Positions 1-11,032 of a stretch of 64,000 nt of DNA are shown here, one piece after another. Position numbers and translations under genes: made by a program. Numbering within the stretch: the first letter of the stretch is position 1; each line of letters begins with the position of its first letter. Source of the stretch: Bradyrhizobium sp. C9. Lineage in GTDB: Bacteria > Pseudomonadota > Alphaproteobacteria > Rhizobiales > Xanthobacteraceae. The stretch is from the NCBI RefSeq assembly GCF_002532045.1, contig NZ_NWTG01000024.1, positions 45,236-109,235 of the forward strand. Direction: 5' to 3'. A model generated the notes under the pieces. The model was given only the letters and a program-made list of their open reading frames with translations, was not told the origin of the DNA and made no database searches.

Positions 1-374
1 CCGAGCGAGATCGCGCCGCCGATGATCCGGGAATCGTCATGCGCCGACACGATCACGAGCGCGCTGCGCGGCGCCGCGGCCCGCACCCGGTAGGCGCCGA
101 GCAGGCCCGTGGTGCCCGGCATCGAGAGATCGAGCAGGATCAGATCGAGGCCGTCGCGTGCGGCGATCACGTCGAGCGCGCCATCGATCGAGGTCGCCTG
201 CAGCACCTCGGCGTCGGGAAACTCGGCCCCGATCACACCGATCAGGGCAGCACGGAACAGCGGGTGGTCCTCGACGATCAGCAGTCGAGGCGCACCCGCC
301 TTATCGAGCGGCGGCTCGTCCGCCAGGGGCGCGGTCGTGGTCAATGCTGCGCCGTCCTCCCTCGGATCGCTCAT
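1..374 (-). CDS. LuxR/NarL-type response regulator, N-terminal part (runs off the window)
   Basis: Only the receiver domain is visible; the C-terminal end, presumably a LuxR-type HTH, lies beyond base 1. The protein starts MSDPREDGAALTT, and after about 28 residues the receiver fold begins (LLIVEDHPLFRAAL) with the acidic pocket and the phosphoacceptor Asp in LILLDLSMPG. The ATG is at 374; an in-frame ATG at 383 is an alternative. It is clearly paralogous to the regulator encoded just downstream at 465-1145, sharing EDHPLF/DDHPLF, EATSI/QATSI and the LLDL Asp motif. The two lie next to a PQQ alcohol dehydrogenase, so control of that locus is a reasonable inference, as for AgmR/ErcA-type regulators in pseudomonads. 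Confidence 0.8.
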   Translation of the reverse strand, partial: MSDPREDGAALTTTAPLADEPPLDKAGAPRLLIVEDHPLFRAALIGVIGAEFPDAEVLQATSIDGALDVIAARDGLDLILLDLSMPGTTGLLGAYRVRAAAPRSALVIVSAHDDSRIIGGAISL

Positions 375-464
375 GACAGCCATTGTGCGCAGGACATTAT
401 CTCAAAGCCGACCGGCAGCCTATAGGTAGCACCCCGGATGCCCTCGCCTTGCAGCGCAGCAAAC

Positions 465-1145
465 TTAGGGCGCCTTCTCTGCCTTCGCACCCGAGCTGGC
501 CTCAAGGACGGGAAGCGGAATCTTGCCGAGCTCGATGATCGCCTTGTTGCGGCTGAACAGCTTCAGCTTGCGCAGGATCTCGGTGACATGCGCCTTCACG
601 GTGGATTCTGCGAGCTTGAGCTCGGCGGCGATCTCGCGATTCTGCAGACCGCGGATGATCAGGTGAAGCACCCGAATCTGCTGCGGCGTCAGCTTCTGGA
701 TCCGCTCGCGCAGCGTCCGCGCCGTCTCAGACTGTTCCAGTGCGCCGACCGCAACGAAATCCCGCGGCGCGGAGACCGAACCGCTCAGCACCCGCGCGAT
801 CGCCTGCGACAGCTCGCCGAGCGAGGTCGATTTCGGCAGATAGCCGACCGCCCCCATCTCCAGCGCCTCGCGGATCGTATGCTTGTCCTCCTCGCTCGAG
901 ACGATGGCGATCGGCAGCCGCGGATAGCGGTCTCTGATCTTCTGGAATCCGGAGAAGCCGACCACGTCGGGCAGCAGCAGATCGAGCAGCGCGAGATCGA
1001 TGTTGGGCTCGGTGGCGAGGATGCCCAGCGCGCCCTTGATCGAGGTGGCCTCATAGATCCGGGCATCGGGATGCGAGATGCGGATGGCGTTGCCAAGCGC
1101 CTCGCCAAACAGGGGGTGATCGTCGATGATCAGGAACCCCATCAT
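465..1145 (-). CDS. LuxR/NarL-family response regulator
   Basis: Two-component regulator of about 226 residues. The N-terminal receiver has the acidic pair in FLIIDDHPLF, the phosphoacceptor Asp in LALLDLLLPD and the conserved Lys in GYLPKST. The C-terminal LuxR/GerE HTH (about residues 150-210) has LTPQQIRVLHLI and the recognition helix in AESTVKAHVTEIL. ATG codons lie at 1145 and 1142; GAGGG six bases upstream favours 1145. No histidine kinase is visible in the window. It sits just downstream of the XoxJ-cytochrome and PQQ dehydrogenase genes on the same strand and is paralogous to the preceding regulator. A role in dehydrogenase regulation is inferred from position. Confidence 0.88.
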   Translation of the reverse strand: MMGFLIIDDHPLFGEALGNAIRISHPDARIYEATSIKGALGILATEPNIDLALLDLLLPDVVGFSGFQKIRDRYPRLPIAIVSSEEDKHTIREALEMGAVGYLPKSTSLGELSQAIARVLSGSVSAPRDFVAVGALEQSETARTLRERIQKLTPQQIRVLHLIIRGLQNREIAAELKLAESTVKAHVTEILRKLKLFSRNKAIIELGKIPLPVLEASSGAKAEKAP

Positions 1146-1181
1146 GAGGACCCTCGCACTGCTATTCGCCAATGGCGGCGG

Positions 1182-2390
1182 CTAGTTCGACCCGCCGGTA
1201 TCCTGCACACTCTGCAGATAGGCATACACGTTTCTGAGCTCGTCGTCGCTGAAGACGTCCTTCCAGGACGGCATGCCCTTGGCTGGTCGCCCGTCATGGA
1301 CCGTCTTCCAGAATGTCGCTTCCATGTCGTCAGCATAGCGCTTCTTGAGCAGCCTGAGATCGATCTTTCGCTCGGCCTGCACCGCATCCGGACCGTGACA
1401 ATGCGCGCAGGTGCCGTTGAAGACTTCCCGTCCCGCCGTGGCGTCGCCCTTGGCATCCCCGGTGGTCGCAGCCGTTTGAACCGGTTTCTCGGTCGCGGCC
1501 GCCTGCCCGACCGTCACCGGCTCGGCCGCGCCAGTGGACGACGTCGTTGCCCGATCTGCCTGGCCGAACTTCACCGGAGCGCCGTCCGGCACACCGTATT
1601 TGGCAAATAGCGCGGAAATCTCCGGCTGCAGCGTCGGCAGCACGCCGTCGACCTCATCGCGCAACGCGCCGGACGCCTTGGCGAAGCCGATCGCGGTCGC
1701 CCAGAGCAGGCCGTCACCCTCGGTCGAAACGATCTGGTACTTGTCGCCGTAGCTGGTCTTGTTGAGCCACCCCGCCACCGGCGCCCAGATGAAGGCGATG
1801 TCCGCCTTGCCCTGTTCGAGGGCCGCCATGCCCTCCTCCGGGCTCAGCACCGTGACCTTCTGGATGTCGTCACGCAGCGCCAGCAGATTTTGCGGCGTCG
1901 ACTGATACTGCACCGCAACCCGCAATCCCTTGAGGTCGTCGATGCCGGCAAGCTTGCGATCCTTGCCGCCGACCAGCGCGTAGCCTTCGTGGGCAATCGG
2001 CTTGGAGAAAATCACCGCCGGGCCCATGAAATCGTCGATCAGCGGCAGGCCCACCATGGCGTCGCACTGCTTGCTGAGCAGCGTTTCCCGCACGGTGCGC
2101 TTGCCGAAATAGGACTTGTACCAGTTGGTGCTCACCGTGCGGCCGAGCTTTTGCGCCACCGCCTGGCCGATCTCGAGATAGAGGCCGGGCTTGCCCGGTT
2201 GGTCGCTCGAGAACGGCAGGTTGGTCGGGTCGGCGCAGAGCCGCAGCGGTGGTTTTGTCTCGTCGGCGCCGGCCGCCAGGGCCGGCACCATCAGCAGGGC
2301 GGAGAGCAGCACGGTCCGGATCGCATGTTCCAACCGCGTGTTGCGCGAGGGGGTGCGCAGTTCGTTTCGGGCGATGCAGGACACGGACAA
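1182..2390 (-). CDS. Periplasmic XoxJ/MxaJ-like binding protein fused to a C-terminal cytochrome c domain
   Basis: 402 residues read from a TTG at 2390, preceded by GGAGG at good spacing. A signal sequence (hydrophobic core around residues 27-40, cleavage near LAAGA) targets the periplasm. Residues about 48-270 form a type-2 solute-binding fold of the MxaJ/XoxJ kind (LRLCADPTNLPFS, QCDAMVGLP, GLRVAVQYQSTPQ). A linker rich in Ala, Thr and Gly (about 280-315) leads to a class I cytochrome c domain with heme motif CAHCH (Cys328, Cys331, His332) and probable axial Met373 in KGMPSW. The gene lies 21 bases downstream of a PQQ dehydrogenase, so it probably supplies both the accessory protein and its electron acceptor. 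In methylotrophs these are normally separate xoxG and xoxJ genes. Confidence 0.85.
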   Translation of the reverse strand: MSVSCIARNELRTPSRNTRLEHAIRTVLLSALLMVPALAAGADETKPPLRLCADPTNLPFSSDQPGKPGLYLEIGQAVAQKLGRTVSTNWYKSYFGKRTVRETLLSKQCDAMVGLPLIDDFMGPAVIFSKPIAHEGYALVGGKDRKLAGIDDLKGLRVAVQYQSTPQNLLALRDDIQKVTVLSPEEGMAALEQGKADIAFIWAPVAGWLNKTSYGDKYQIVSTEGDGLLWATAIGFAKASGALRDEVDGVLPTLQPEISALFAKYGVPDGAPVKFGQADRATTSSTGAAEPVTVGQAAATEKPVQTAATTGDAKGDATAGREVFNGTCAHCHGPDAVQAERKIDLRLLKKRYADDMEATFWKTVHDGRPAKGMPSWKDVFSDDELRNVYAYLQSVQDTGGSN

Positions 2391-2411
2391 TGCTGCCTCC
2401 TAGACGATTGT

Positions 2412-4127
2412 TTACTGCAGGGCGAACACGAACAGCGAGCCGCCTTCGGGCGCCGCGGCGACCATCTTCTTGCCGATGTCACCGAGGAAGGCCGGCAGCG
2501 CCGCGGTGCGCCCGACCACGATCGCGACATACTGCTTGCCGTCGACCGAATAGGTCACTGGACCTGCGCCGATGCCGCTGCCGAGGTTCTTGCTCCACAG
2601 CACCTTGCCGTTCTTGGCATCGATGGCGCGGAAGTCGCCGTGCAGATTGCCTGAAAACACCAGGTTGCCGCCCGTCGTCAGCGTACCGCCGTTGAAGGGC
2701 AGGTCTTCCTTGATGCTCCACACCTTCTTGTTGGCGATCGGATCCCAGGCCACGAGCTCGCCGAGGAAGCCGCCGGGGCCCGCCTTGGTCGGGAATTCGG
2801 CGCCGAGATAGAACACGCCGCGCTTGTAGTTCACGTCAGAGACCGACCAGTCCATGCAGACGTTGTTGCTCGGGATGTAGACGAGGCCGGTCTGCGGGTT
2901 GAACGACATCGGCTGCCAGTTCTTGCCGCCGATCAGGTTCGGGCAGATGTCCTTGGCGGGGTGGCCGGGGCCCGGACGCTTGTCCGGATCCTCTTCCGCC
3001 CGCATCGTGTTGATGTCCCACTTCTTGGCCCAGTTGGCGAAGACGTACTTCTCGGCCGAGATCATCTTGCCGGTCTCGCGGTTGGCCACGAAGAAGAAGC
3101 CGTTGCGGTCCGCCTTCATCAGGACCGGCGTCTCGCTGCCCTTGATCTTGAGGTCGGCGAGCAGCAGCTCGTTGACGCCGTCATAATCCCAGGCGTCGGC
3201 CGGCGTGCCCTGGATGTGCCACTTGATCTTGCCGGTGTTGGGATCGATCGCCAGCGTCGAGGCGGTGTAGAGGTTGGTCAGCTTGCCAAAATTGCCGTCG
3301 CCGGTGGAGCGAACGCCGGTATTCCACGGTCCCGGATTGCTGGTACCCCAGTAGACGGTGTCGGACTTGGCGTCGTAGGAGCCGACCAGCCAGGCGGCGC
3401 CGCCGCCATGCAGCCCGGTGTCGCCCTTCCAGGTGTCGCTGCCGGGTTCGCCCGGCGCCGGCACCGTGAAGGTCTGCCAGAGCAGCTTGCCGTCCTTGAG
3501 ATTGAAGGCCTGCAACGAGCCGCGGACGCCATATTCGCCGCCGCCGAAGCCGGTGATCACCTTGTCGCGGACGATCAGCGGCGGCGAGGTGATGACCGAG
3601 CCCTGCTTGTAGTCGACCACGGTCGAGGTCCAGAGCTCCTTGCCGGTCTCGGCGTCGAGCGCGGTCAGCTTGCCGTCGAGGCGGCCGACGAAGATCTTGC
3701 CGTCGGCGTAGGACACGCCGCGATTATTGACGTCGCAGCAGGCGTATTGAAGCACGTCATCCGGAATATCGGGCTGCCAGGTCCATTTGCGCGCGCCGGT
3801 CGCGGCGTCGATGGCATAGACGTATTTCGGACCCCACGACGTCGACACATACATCGTCTTGCCGATCACGACCGGCGAGGACTCGTTGGAGCGCAGTGAT
3901 GCGAGCGACATCGAGTAGACCAGCTGCAGCTTGCCGGCGTTCTCGGAATTGATCTGCTTCAGGGGGCTGAAGCGTGTATTGCCGTAGTCGTGGCCGGCGA
4001 TTGCCCATCCGTTCGGATCGGACGCCGCCTTCACGACGGAATCATTGGCTTTCGATGCGCCAATGCTTGCCAGCGCCATGGCGACCAGCGACACACCGGC
4101 AAAGAAAATCCCGCTCCTCAGCTTCAT
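2412..4127 (-). CDS. PQQ-dependent alcohol dehydrogenase, lanthanide (XoxF/ExaF) type
   Basis: 571-residue periplasmic quinoprotein of the methanol/ethanol dehydrogenase family. A signal peptide covers about residues 1-27. The family eight-bladed propeller is represented by repeated W-docking stretches such as LDAETGKELW, LKDGKLLW and IDAKNGKVLW. The adjacent cysteines forming the vicinal disulphide ring over PQQ are Cys130-Cys131. The catalytic-base Asp314 is followed two residues later by Asp316 (AWDYDGVNE); this second Asp marks lanthanide-using enzymes, whereas calcium enzymes usually have Ala there. The substrate (methanol, ethanol or another alcohol) cannot be decided from sequence alone. 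It is first in an operon with the XoxJ-cytochrome fusion and is divergent from a molybdenum hydroxylase operon. Confidence 0.92.
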   Translation of the reverse strand: MKLRSGIFFAGVSLVAMALASIGASKANDSVVKAASDPNGWAIAGHDYGNTRFSPLKQINSENAGKLQLVYSMSLASLRSNESSPVVIGKTMYVSTSWGPKYVYAIDAATGARKWTWQPDIPDDVLQYACCDVNNRGVSYADGKIFVGRLDGKLTALDAETGKELWTSTVVDYKQGSVITSPPLIVRDKVITGFGGGEYGVRGSLQAFNLKDGKLLWQTFTVPAPGEPGSDTWKGDTGLHGGGAAWLVGSYDAKSDTVYWGTSNPGPWNTGVRSTGDGNFGKLTNLYTASTLAIDPNTGKIKWHIQGTPADAWDYDGVNELLLADLKIKGSETPVLMKADRNGFFFVANRETGKMISAEKYVFANWAKKWDINTMRAEEDPDKRPGPGHPAKDICPNLIGGKNWQPMSFNPQTGLVYIPSNNVCMDWSVSDVNYKRGVFYLGAEFPTKAGPGGFLGELVAWDPIANKKVWSIKEDLPFNGGTLTTGGNLVFSGNLHGDFRAIDAKNGKVLWSKNLGSGIGAGPVTYSVDGKQYVAIVVGRTAALPAFLGDIGKKMVAAAPEGGSLFVFALQ

Positions 4128-4531
4128 TGGCTTCCTCCAATATGGTTTCGTTGCCGCGATGGATGCATCGCGCGCGCGGATCGATACCCAATTTCATGAA
4201 CCAGCGATCTTCTGTCGCTGCGTCGGCATTGAAAATGACAGCAACGCTATTGCGTCGTTATAGGCGGAAGGTAGTAGCGATCGCGGCGGCGTTTTTCGGC
4301 GCGCCGTCGCACCATCCGCCTGCCGAAAACCGCTTGCAGTGCGGTGTGATTTCGTCGCTCCGGAGCATGCTCCCGGCAGCTTGCAAATTGCCCCTCGAAC
4401 GGCTGCCTGCTAGGATCGGAAGTACAGCCCGGCGCCTTCACGACAGGGCCGCACCTACGACTTTGATCGCGGTTACGTCCCATATGAAGCGTGGTCTACT
4501 GGGCCCATAACGAAGCTATTGGGAGAAACGC
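4128..4531. promoter_or_regulatory. Divergent intergenic region between PQQ dehydrogenase and molybdenum hydroxylase operons
   Basis: About 400 bases without a convincing gene. It must hold the promoters of both divergent operons. I see no RNA gene and no clear -35/-10 pair or strong palindrome. A Shine-Dalgarno-like GGGAGA lies just before the GTG start at 4532, and the leftward gene has AGGAAG before its ATG at 4127. Confidence 0.5.
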
Positions 4532-5017
<486 letters not shown>

Positions 5018-5109
5018 CCGGCCCACGCACTACACACGATCAAGCTCATCACCGCCGGTCTCGATGGAAACGGCGGCAAAATCGAATCTCCGGTCGGGAG
5101 GACTAGACC

Positions 5110-7449
<2,340 letters not shown>

Positions 7450-7459
7450 GGAGGATACG

Positions 7460-8260
7460 ATGTACGAGACCACTTATCACCGCGCATCCTCGATCGACGA
7501 TGCCGTGGCGCAGTTCGCCAAGGGCACGGAGTCCAGATTCCTGTCCGGCGGACAGACCCTGCTCCCCGTGATGAAGCAGCGCCTTGCTTCGCCATCCGAT
7601 GTGATCGACGTCGCCAAGATCAAGGACATGATCGGCATCGAGGTGTCCGGCGACACCGTCACCATCAAGGCCGCAACCACGCATTACGACGTGGCGCAAA
7701 GCGACGCCGTGCAGAAGGCGATCCCGGCGCTTGCCAATCTGGCGTCGATGATCGGCGATCCCGCCGTGCGTCATCGCGGCACGATCGGCGGCTCGCTCGC
7801 CAACAACGACCCGGCGGCGGATTATCCGGCGGCAGTGCTGGCGCTCGGCGCGACGGTCAAGACCAACAAGCGCTCGATCGCGGCGGAGGACTTCTTCAAG
7901 GGCCTGTTCACGACGGCGCTGGAAGATGGCGAGATGATCACCGCGGTGTCGTTCCCGGTCCCGGCCAAGGCCGGCTATGCCAAGATGCGGCATCCGGCCT
8001 CGCGCTTCGCGCTGACCGGCGTGTTCGTCGCCAAGACCAAGTCGGGTGACGTCCGCGTCGCCGCGACCGGTGCGTCGCAAAGCGGCGTGATGCGGGTGGC
8101 GCCGATCGAGCAGGCGCTGAAGGCGAACTGGGCGGCCTCGGCGCTCGACAGCGTCACGATCGCGGCGAGCGGCCTGCTCGCCGACATCCACGGCTCGGCG
8201 GATTACCGCGCCAACCTGGTGAAGGTGATGGGACAGCGGGCCGTGACCGCGGCCGGCTGA
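7460..8260 (+). CDS. Molybdenum hydroxylase FAD-binding medium subunit (CoxM family)
   Basis: 266 residues. The vanillyl-alcohol-oxidase-type FAD fold is shown by the two conserved loops LSGGQTLLP (about residues 29-37) and TIGGSLANNDPAAD (about 110-123), followed by a CoxM C-terminal domain. It accepts electrons from the [2Fe-2S] subunit and passes them to a quinone or other acceptor. ATG at 7460 has GAGGA upstream and only 10 bases separate it from the large subunit, so translation is probably coupled. No accessory genes (coxD/E/F-like) follow within the window. Confidence 0.94.
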   Translation: MYETTYHRASSIDDAVAQFAKGTESRFLSGGQTLLPVMKQRLASPSDVIDVAKIKDMIGIEVSGDTVTIKAATTHYDVAQSDAVQKAIPALANLASMIGDPAVRHRGTIGGSLANNDPAADYPAAVLALGATVKTNKRSIAAEDFFKGLFTTALEDGEMITAVSFPVPAKAGYAKMRHPASRFALTGVFVAKTKSGDVRVAATGASQSGVMRVAPIEQALKANWAASALDSVTIAASGLLADIHGSADYRANLVKVMGQRAVTAAG

Positions 8261-8387
8261 TAGCGCCTAAACACAAATCGAGCGGCGGCGCGCAGCAATG
8301 CGCGCCGTTCGCGTTTCACAGGTGCCTCGTTTTACCGGCGCTTCGAGGCAAAAGACGCTTGCCTCATCGCGCGTTCGGCGAGACAAT

Positions 8388-8403
8388 TTAGCTAATCAGC
8401 TAA
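8388..8403. promoter_or_regulatory. 16-bp inverted repeat upstream of the CaiB-family gene (possible operator)
   Basis: Two perfect 6-base arms (TTAGCT / AGCTAA) separated by AATC in an AT-rich patch, about 110 bases before the start at 8510. Nothing else is annotated between 8261 and 8509. Size and symmetry suit a MarR- or TetR-type dimer, but no regulator gene is adjacent. Confidence 0.35.
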
Positions 8404-8509
8404 TTAAAAATACCGTCCCACGGGCGGCTGGGAGAACGCATGACATTCGGCATCAAGCCTGCCGCAAACACCTCAGCCGTGTAACGCTCCACAACCAACG
8501 GATAACAAC

Positions 8510-9622
8510 GTGCTCGATAAACCCGCCTCCCAAACTGCCGCTCGCACCTCGGGCCCGCTCGCCGGCTTCCGCATCGTCGAATTCGCCGGCATCGGCCCCG
8601 GCCCGTTCGCCTGCATGCTGCTCGCTGACATGGGCGCCGAGGTCATCACGCTGGACCGTGTCGGCGCGGGCAAGAATTTGAAGGCGGTGGCAACCCGCGG
8701 CCGCAAGGTCATCGAGCTCGACCTCAAGAACAAGGCGGCGATCGCGGAAGTGCTCGACCTACTCAGCCACGCCGACGCACTGATCGAAGGTTTTCGTCCG
8801 GGCGTGATGGAACGCCTGGGCCTCGGCCCGGACGTCGTGCTGGCGCGCAATCCGAAGCTGGTCTTTGGCCGCATGACCGGCTGGGGCCAGGAAGGCCCGC
8901 TGGCGAACGCCGCCGGCCACGACATCAACTACATCTCGATCACCGGCGCGCTGGCGGCGATCGGCACCAAGGAGAAGCCGGTGCCGCCGCTCAACCTGGT
9001 CGGCGATTTCGGCGGCGGCGCGCTCTATCTCGTGGTCGGCGTGCTCGCAGCGCTCTTGGAAGCGCAGAAGTCCGGCAAGGGCCAGGTGGTCGATACCGCG
9101 ATGTGCGACGGCGCGGCCTCGCTGATGTCGATGTTCTACGACATGGCGGCGCAGGGCCGCTGGAGCGGCGGCCGCGACCAGAACTTCCTCGACGGCGGCG
9201 CGCATTTCTACGGCGTCTACGAATGCTCCTGCGGCAACTTCATCTCGATCGGCTCGATCGAACCGCAGTTCTATGCGCTGCTGCGCAAGCATGCCGACCT
9301 GACCGATGCCGACTTCGATGCCCAGATGGACCGCAAGGCCTGGCCGGCGCTGAAGGCGAAGCTGGAGAAGGTGTTCAAGAGCAAGTCGCGCGCCGACTGG
9401 TGCAAGATCATGGAAGGCACCGACATCTGCTTTGCGCCGATCCTGACCATGGAGGAAGCGCCGAAGCATCCGCACATGGCGGCCCGCCAGGTGTTCGTCG
9501 AGCGCCACGGCGTCACCCAGCCCGCCCCCGCGCCGCGCTTCTCGCGCACGCCGTCGGCGATCCGCGAGCCGGAGCTGGCGAGCATTGGCGACGTGACCAG
9601 CGCGTGGAAGGCGGGGAAGTAA
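8510..9622 (+). CDS. CaiB/BaiF CoA-transferase family protein, alpha-methylacyl-CoA racemase-like
   Basis: 370 residues from a GTG start; no strong ribosome-binding site is visible. The N-terminal GPLAGFRIVEF and GPFACMLLADMGAEVI segments are the standard family III CoA-binding fold. The region VVDTAMCDGAASL resembles the catalytic Asp segment of alpha-methylacyl-CoA racemases (AMACR/MCR) more than that of true transferases, and the PPLNLVGDFGGG motif is also racemase-like. Predicted role: epimerisation at C2 of branched acyl-CoA thioesters before beta-oxidation. It stands alone: a separate upstream region precedes it and a palindromic repeat follows 8 bases after its stop. Confidence 0.85.
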   Translation: MLDKPASQTAARTSGPLAGFRIVEFAGIGPGPFACMLLADMGAEVITLDRVGAGKNLKAVATRGRKVIELDLKNKAAIAEVLDLLSHADALIEGFRPGVMERLGLGPDVVLARNPKLVFGRMTGWGQEGPLANAAGHDINYISITGALAAIGTKEKPVPPLNLVGDFGGGALYLVVGVLAALLEAQKSGKGQVVDTAMCDGAASLMSMFYDMAAQGRWSGGRDQNFLDGGAHFYGVYECSCGNFISIGSIEPQFYALLRKHADLTDADFDAQMDRKAWPALKAKLEKVFKSKSRADWCKIMEGTDICFAPILTMEEAPKHPHMAARQVFVERHGVTQPAPAPRFSRTPSAIREPELASIGDVTSAWKAGK

Positions 9623-9630
9623 ATCTCGCC

Positions 9631-9751
9631 GTCGTCCCGGCGAAGGCCGGGACCCACTACCCCAAATGCCGGCTATTGTACGACGTTGGGGCCGCGATCC
9701 CTTCTACAACCAGACTCGGTGGTTATGGGTCCCGGCCTTCGCCGGGACGAC
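9631..9751. repeat. Palindromic intergenic repeat, family GTCGTCCYGG (copy 1)
   Basis: Two arms of 26 bases (9631-9656 and 9726-9751) are perfect inverted copies of each other. Each arm is itself a hairpin, TCCCGGC / GCCGGGA around a GAAG loop. The inner 69 bases are unique. Related copies are at 18447, 43636 and 58078. It lies between the convergent ends of the CaiB gene and hppD, where it could act as a bidirectional terminator. Confidence 0.9.
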
Positions 9752-9790
9752 GACTGTGAGTTTTGAGCGAGCGCGCTCCCCTCCAAGGGC

Positions 9791-10909
9791 CTACGCCGCG
9801 TGATCGACCTTCAGCACGCCACGGCGGATCTGGTCTTCTTCGATCGATTCGAACAGCGCCTTGAAGTTGCCTTCGCCAAAGCCGTCGTCGCCCTTGCGCT
9901 GGATGAATTCGAAGAAGATCGGCCCGATCGCATTCGCCGAGAAGATCTGCAGCAGCACCTTGGTCTGGCCGCCCTCGACCACGCCTTCGCCGTCGATCAG
10001 GATGCCGTTGCTCTGAAGCCGCGCGATATCCTCGCCATGCTTGGGCAGGCGGGCGTCGATCCGCTCGAAATAGGTGTCGGGCGGCGACGGCATGAAGGGC
10101 AAGCCGTCCGCGCGCAAGGTCTCGACGGTGCGGTAGATATCGCGCGCGCCGCAGGCGATGTGCTGGATGCCCTCGCCGTGATAGATGTTGAGATATTCCT
10201 CGATCTGCCCGGAATCGCCGGCATCCTCGTTGATCGGAATCCGGATCTTGCCGTCCGGGCTGGTCAGCGCGCGGGAGAACAGGCCGGACGCGCGGCCTTC
10301 GATGTCGAAGAAGCGGATCTGGCGGAAGTTGAACAGTTTTGAATAGAAGCCGGTCCAGACATCCATGCGGCCGCGATGGACGTTGTGGGTGAGGTGATCG
10401 ATGTAATAGAGGCCCGAGCCTGCGGGACGCGGATTTTCCTCTCCCAACCACTCGAACTCGGCGTCATAGGCGGAGCCCTTGGCGCCGTAGCGATCGACGA
10501 AATACAGCAGGCTGCCGCCGATGCCCTTGATCGAGGGCACATCGAGCGTCTTCCCGGCGGCCGAGGCATCCGCCGGCTCGGCGCCGAGCGCGATCGCGCG
10601 CTCATAGGCGCGCTTCGCATCGACCACGCGGAACGCCATCGACGGCGCGCAGGGACCGTGCGCGGCGACGAAATTGAAGCCGTGGCTGCCCGGCTCCTCA
10701 TTGACGAGATAGTTGATGTCGCCCTGGCGATAGACCGTGATGTTCTTGGTCCGGTGGCGGGCAACCGCGACAAAACCCATCAGCTTGAACAGGGCATGCA
10801 GCTCGCCGGGGTTGGGGTGGGCATATTCGACGAACTCGAAACCGTCGGTGCCCATCGGGTTCTCGGTGCTGATTTCGGCCGGCGGCGCATCGTGCGGAAA
10901 CGGACCCAT
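9791..10909 (-). CDS. hppD: 4-hydroxyphenylpyruvate dioxygenase
   Basis: 372 residues from the ATG at 10909, chosen because GGGAG lies 8 bases upstream and MGPFPHDAPP begins the conserved protein; an in-frame ATG at 11014 would add an unsupported leader. It has two vicinal-oxygen-chelate domains. The non-haem iron ligands are the His in LTHNVHRGRMD, the His in GEGIQHIA and the Glu in IFFEFIQRKG. The C-terminal segment GFGEGNFKALFESIE is diagnostic of HPPD. It converts 4-hydroxyphenylpyruvate to homogentisate in tyrosine degradation. It is divergent from an Lrp-family regulator, and the downstream enzymes HmgA and FahA are encoded nearby. Confidence 0.97.
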   Translation of the reverse strand: MGPFPHDAPPAEISTENPMGTDGFEFVEYAHPNPGELHALFKLMGFVAVARHRTKNITVYRQGDINYLVNEEPGSHGFNFVAAHGPCAPSMAFRVVDAKRAYERAIALGAEPADASAAGKTLDVPSIKGIGGSLLYFVDRYGAKGSAYDAEFEWLGEENPRPAGSGLYYIDHLTHNVHRGRMDVWTGFYSKLFNFRQIRFFDIEGRASGLFSRALTSPDGKIRIPINEDAGDSGQIEEYLNIYHGEGIQHIACGARDIYRTVETLRADGLPFMPSPPDTYFERIDARLPKHGEDIARLQSNGILIDGEGVVEGGQTKVLLQIFSANAIGPIFFEFIQRKGDDGFGEGNFKALFESIEEDQIRRGVLKVDHAA

Positions 10910-10999
10910 GGCGGTAACTCCCTGATTTGTCTGGGGATCAGTTTCCGTCACCTGCTGCGCAACGTGCGTGCAAAATAGTCCCTGATTTGCTAGATTCGC

Positions 11000-11012
11000 G
11001 CACGATCCGTGC
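11000..11012. promoter_or_regulatory. Short palindrome in the hppD-lrp divergent promoter region
   Basis: GCACG-ATC-CGTGC lies 20 bases before the lrp start. The same intergenic region also holds an 11-base direct repeat TCCCTGATTTG at about 10919 and 10979, 60 bases apart. Both are candidate sites for the adjacent Lrp-type protein; the assignment is inference. Confidence 0.35.
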
Positions 11013-11032
11013 ATGATATGGACATTTGACGC

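Noticed and set aside
438..1610. Long open frames antisense to the regulator and XoxJ-cytochrome genes
   Set aside because: They oppose strong genes with clear domains and have Arg/Asp-rich, low-complexity translations typical of high-GC shadow frames.
9271..9657. Small frames translating as MGPGLRRDD and similar across the repeats
   Set aside because: These are translations of the palindromic repeats and recur wherever a copy lies; they are not genes.
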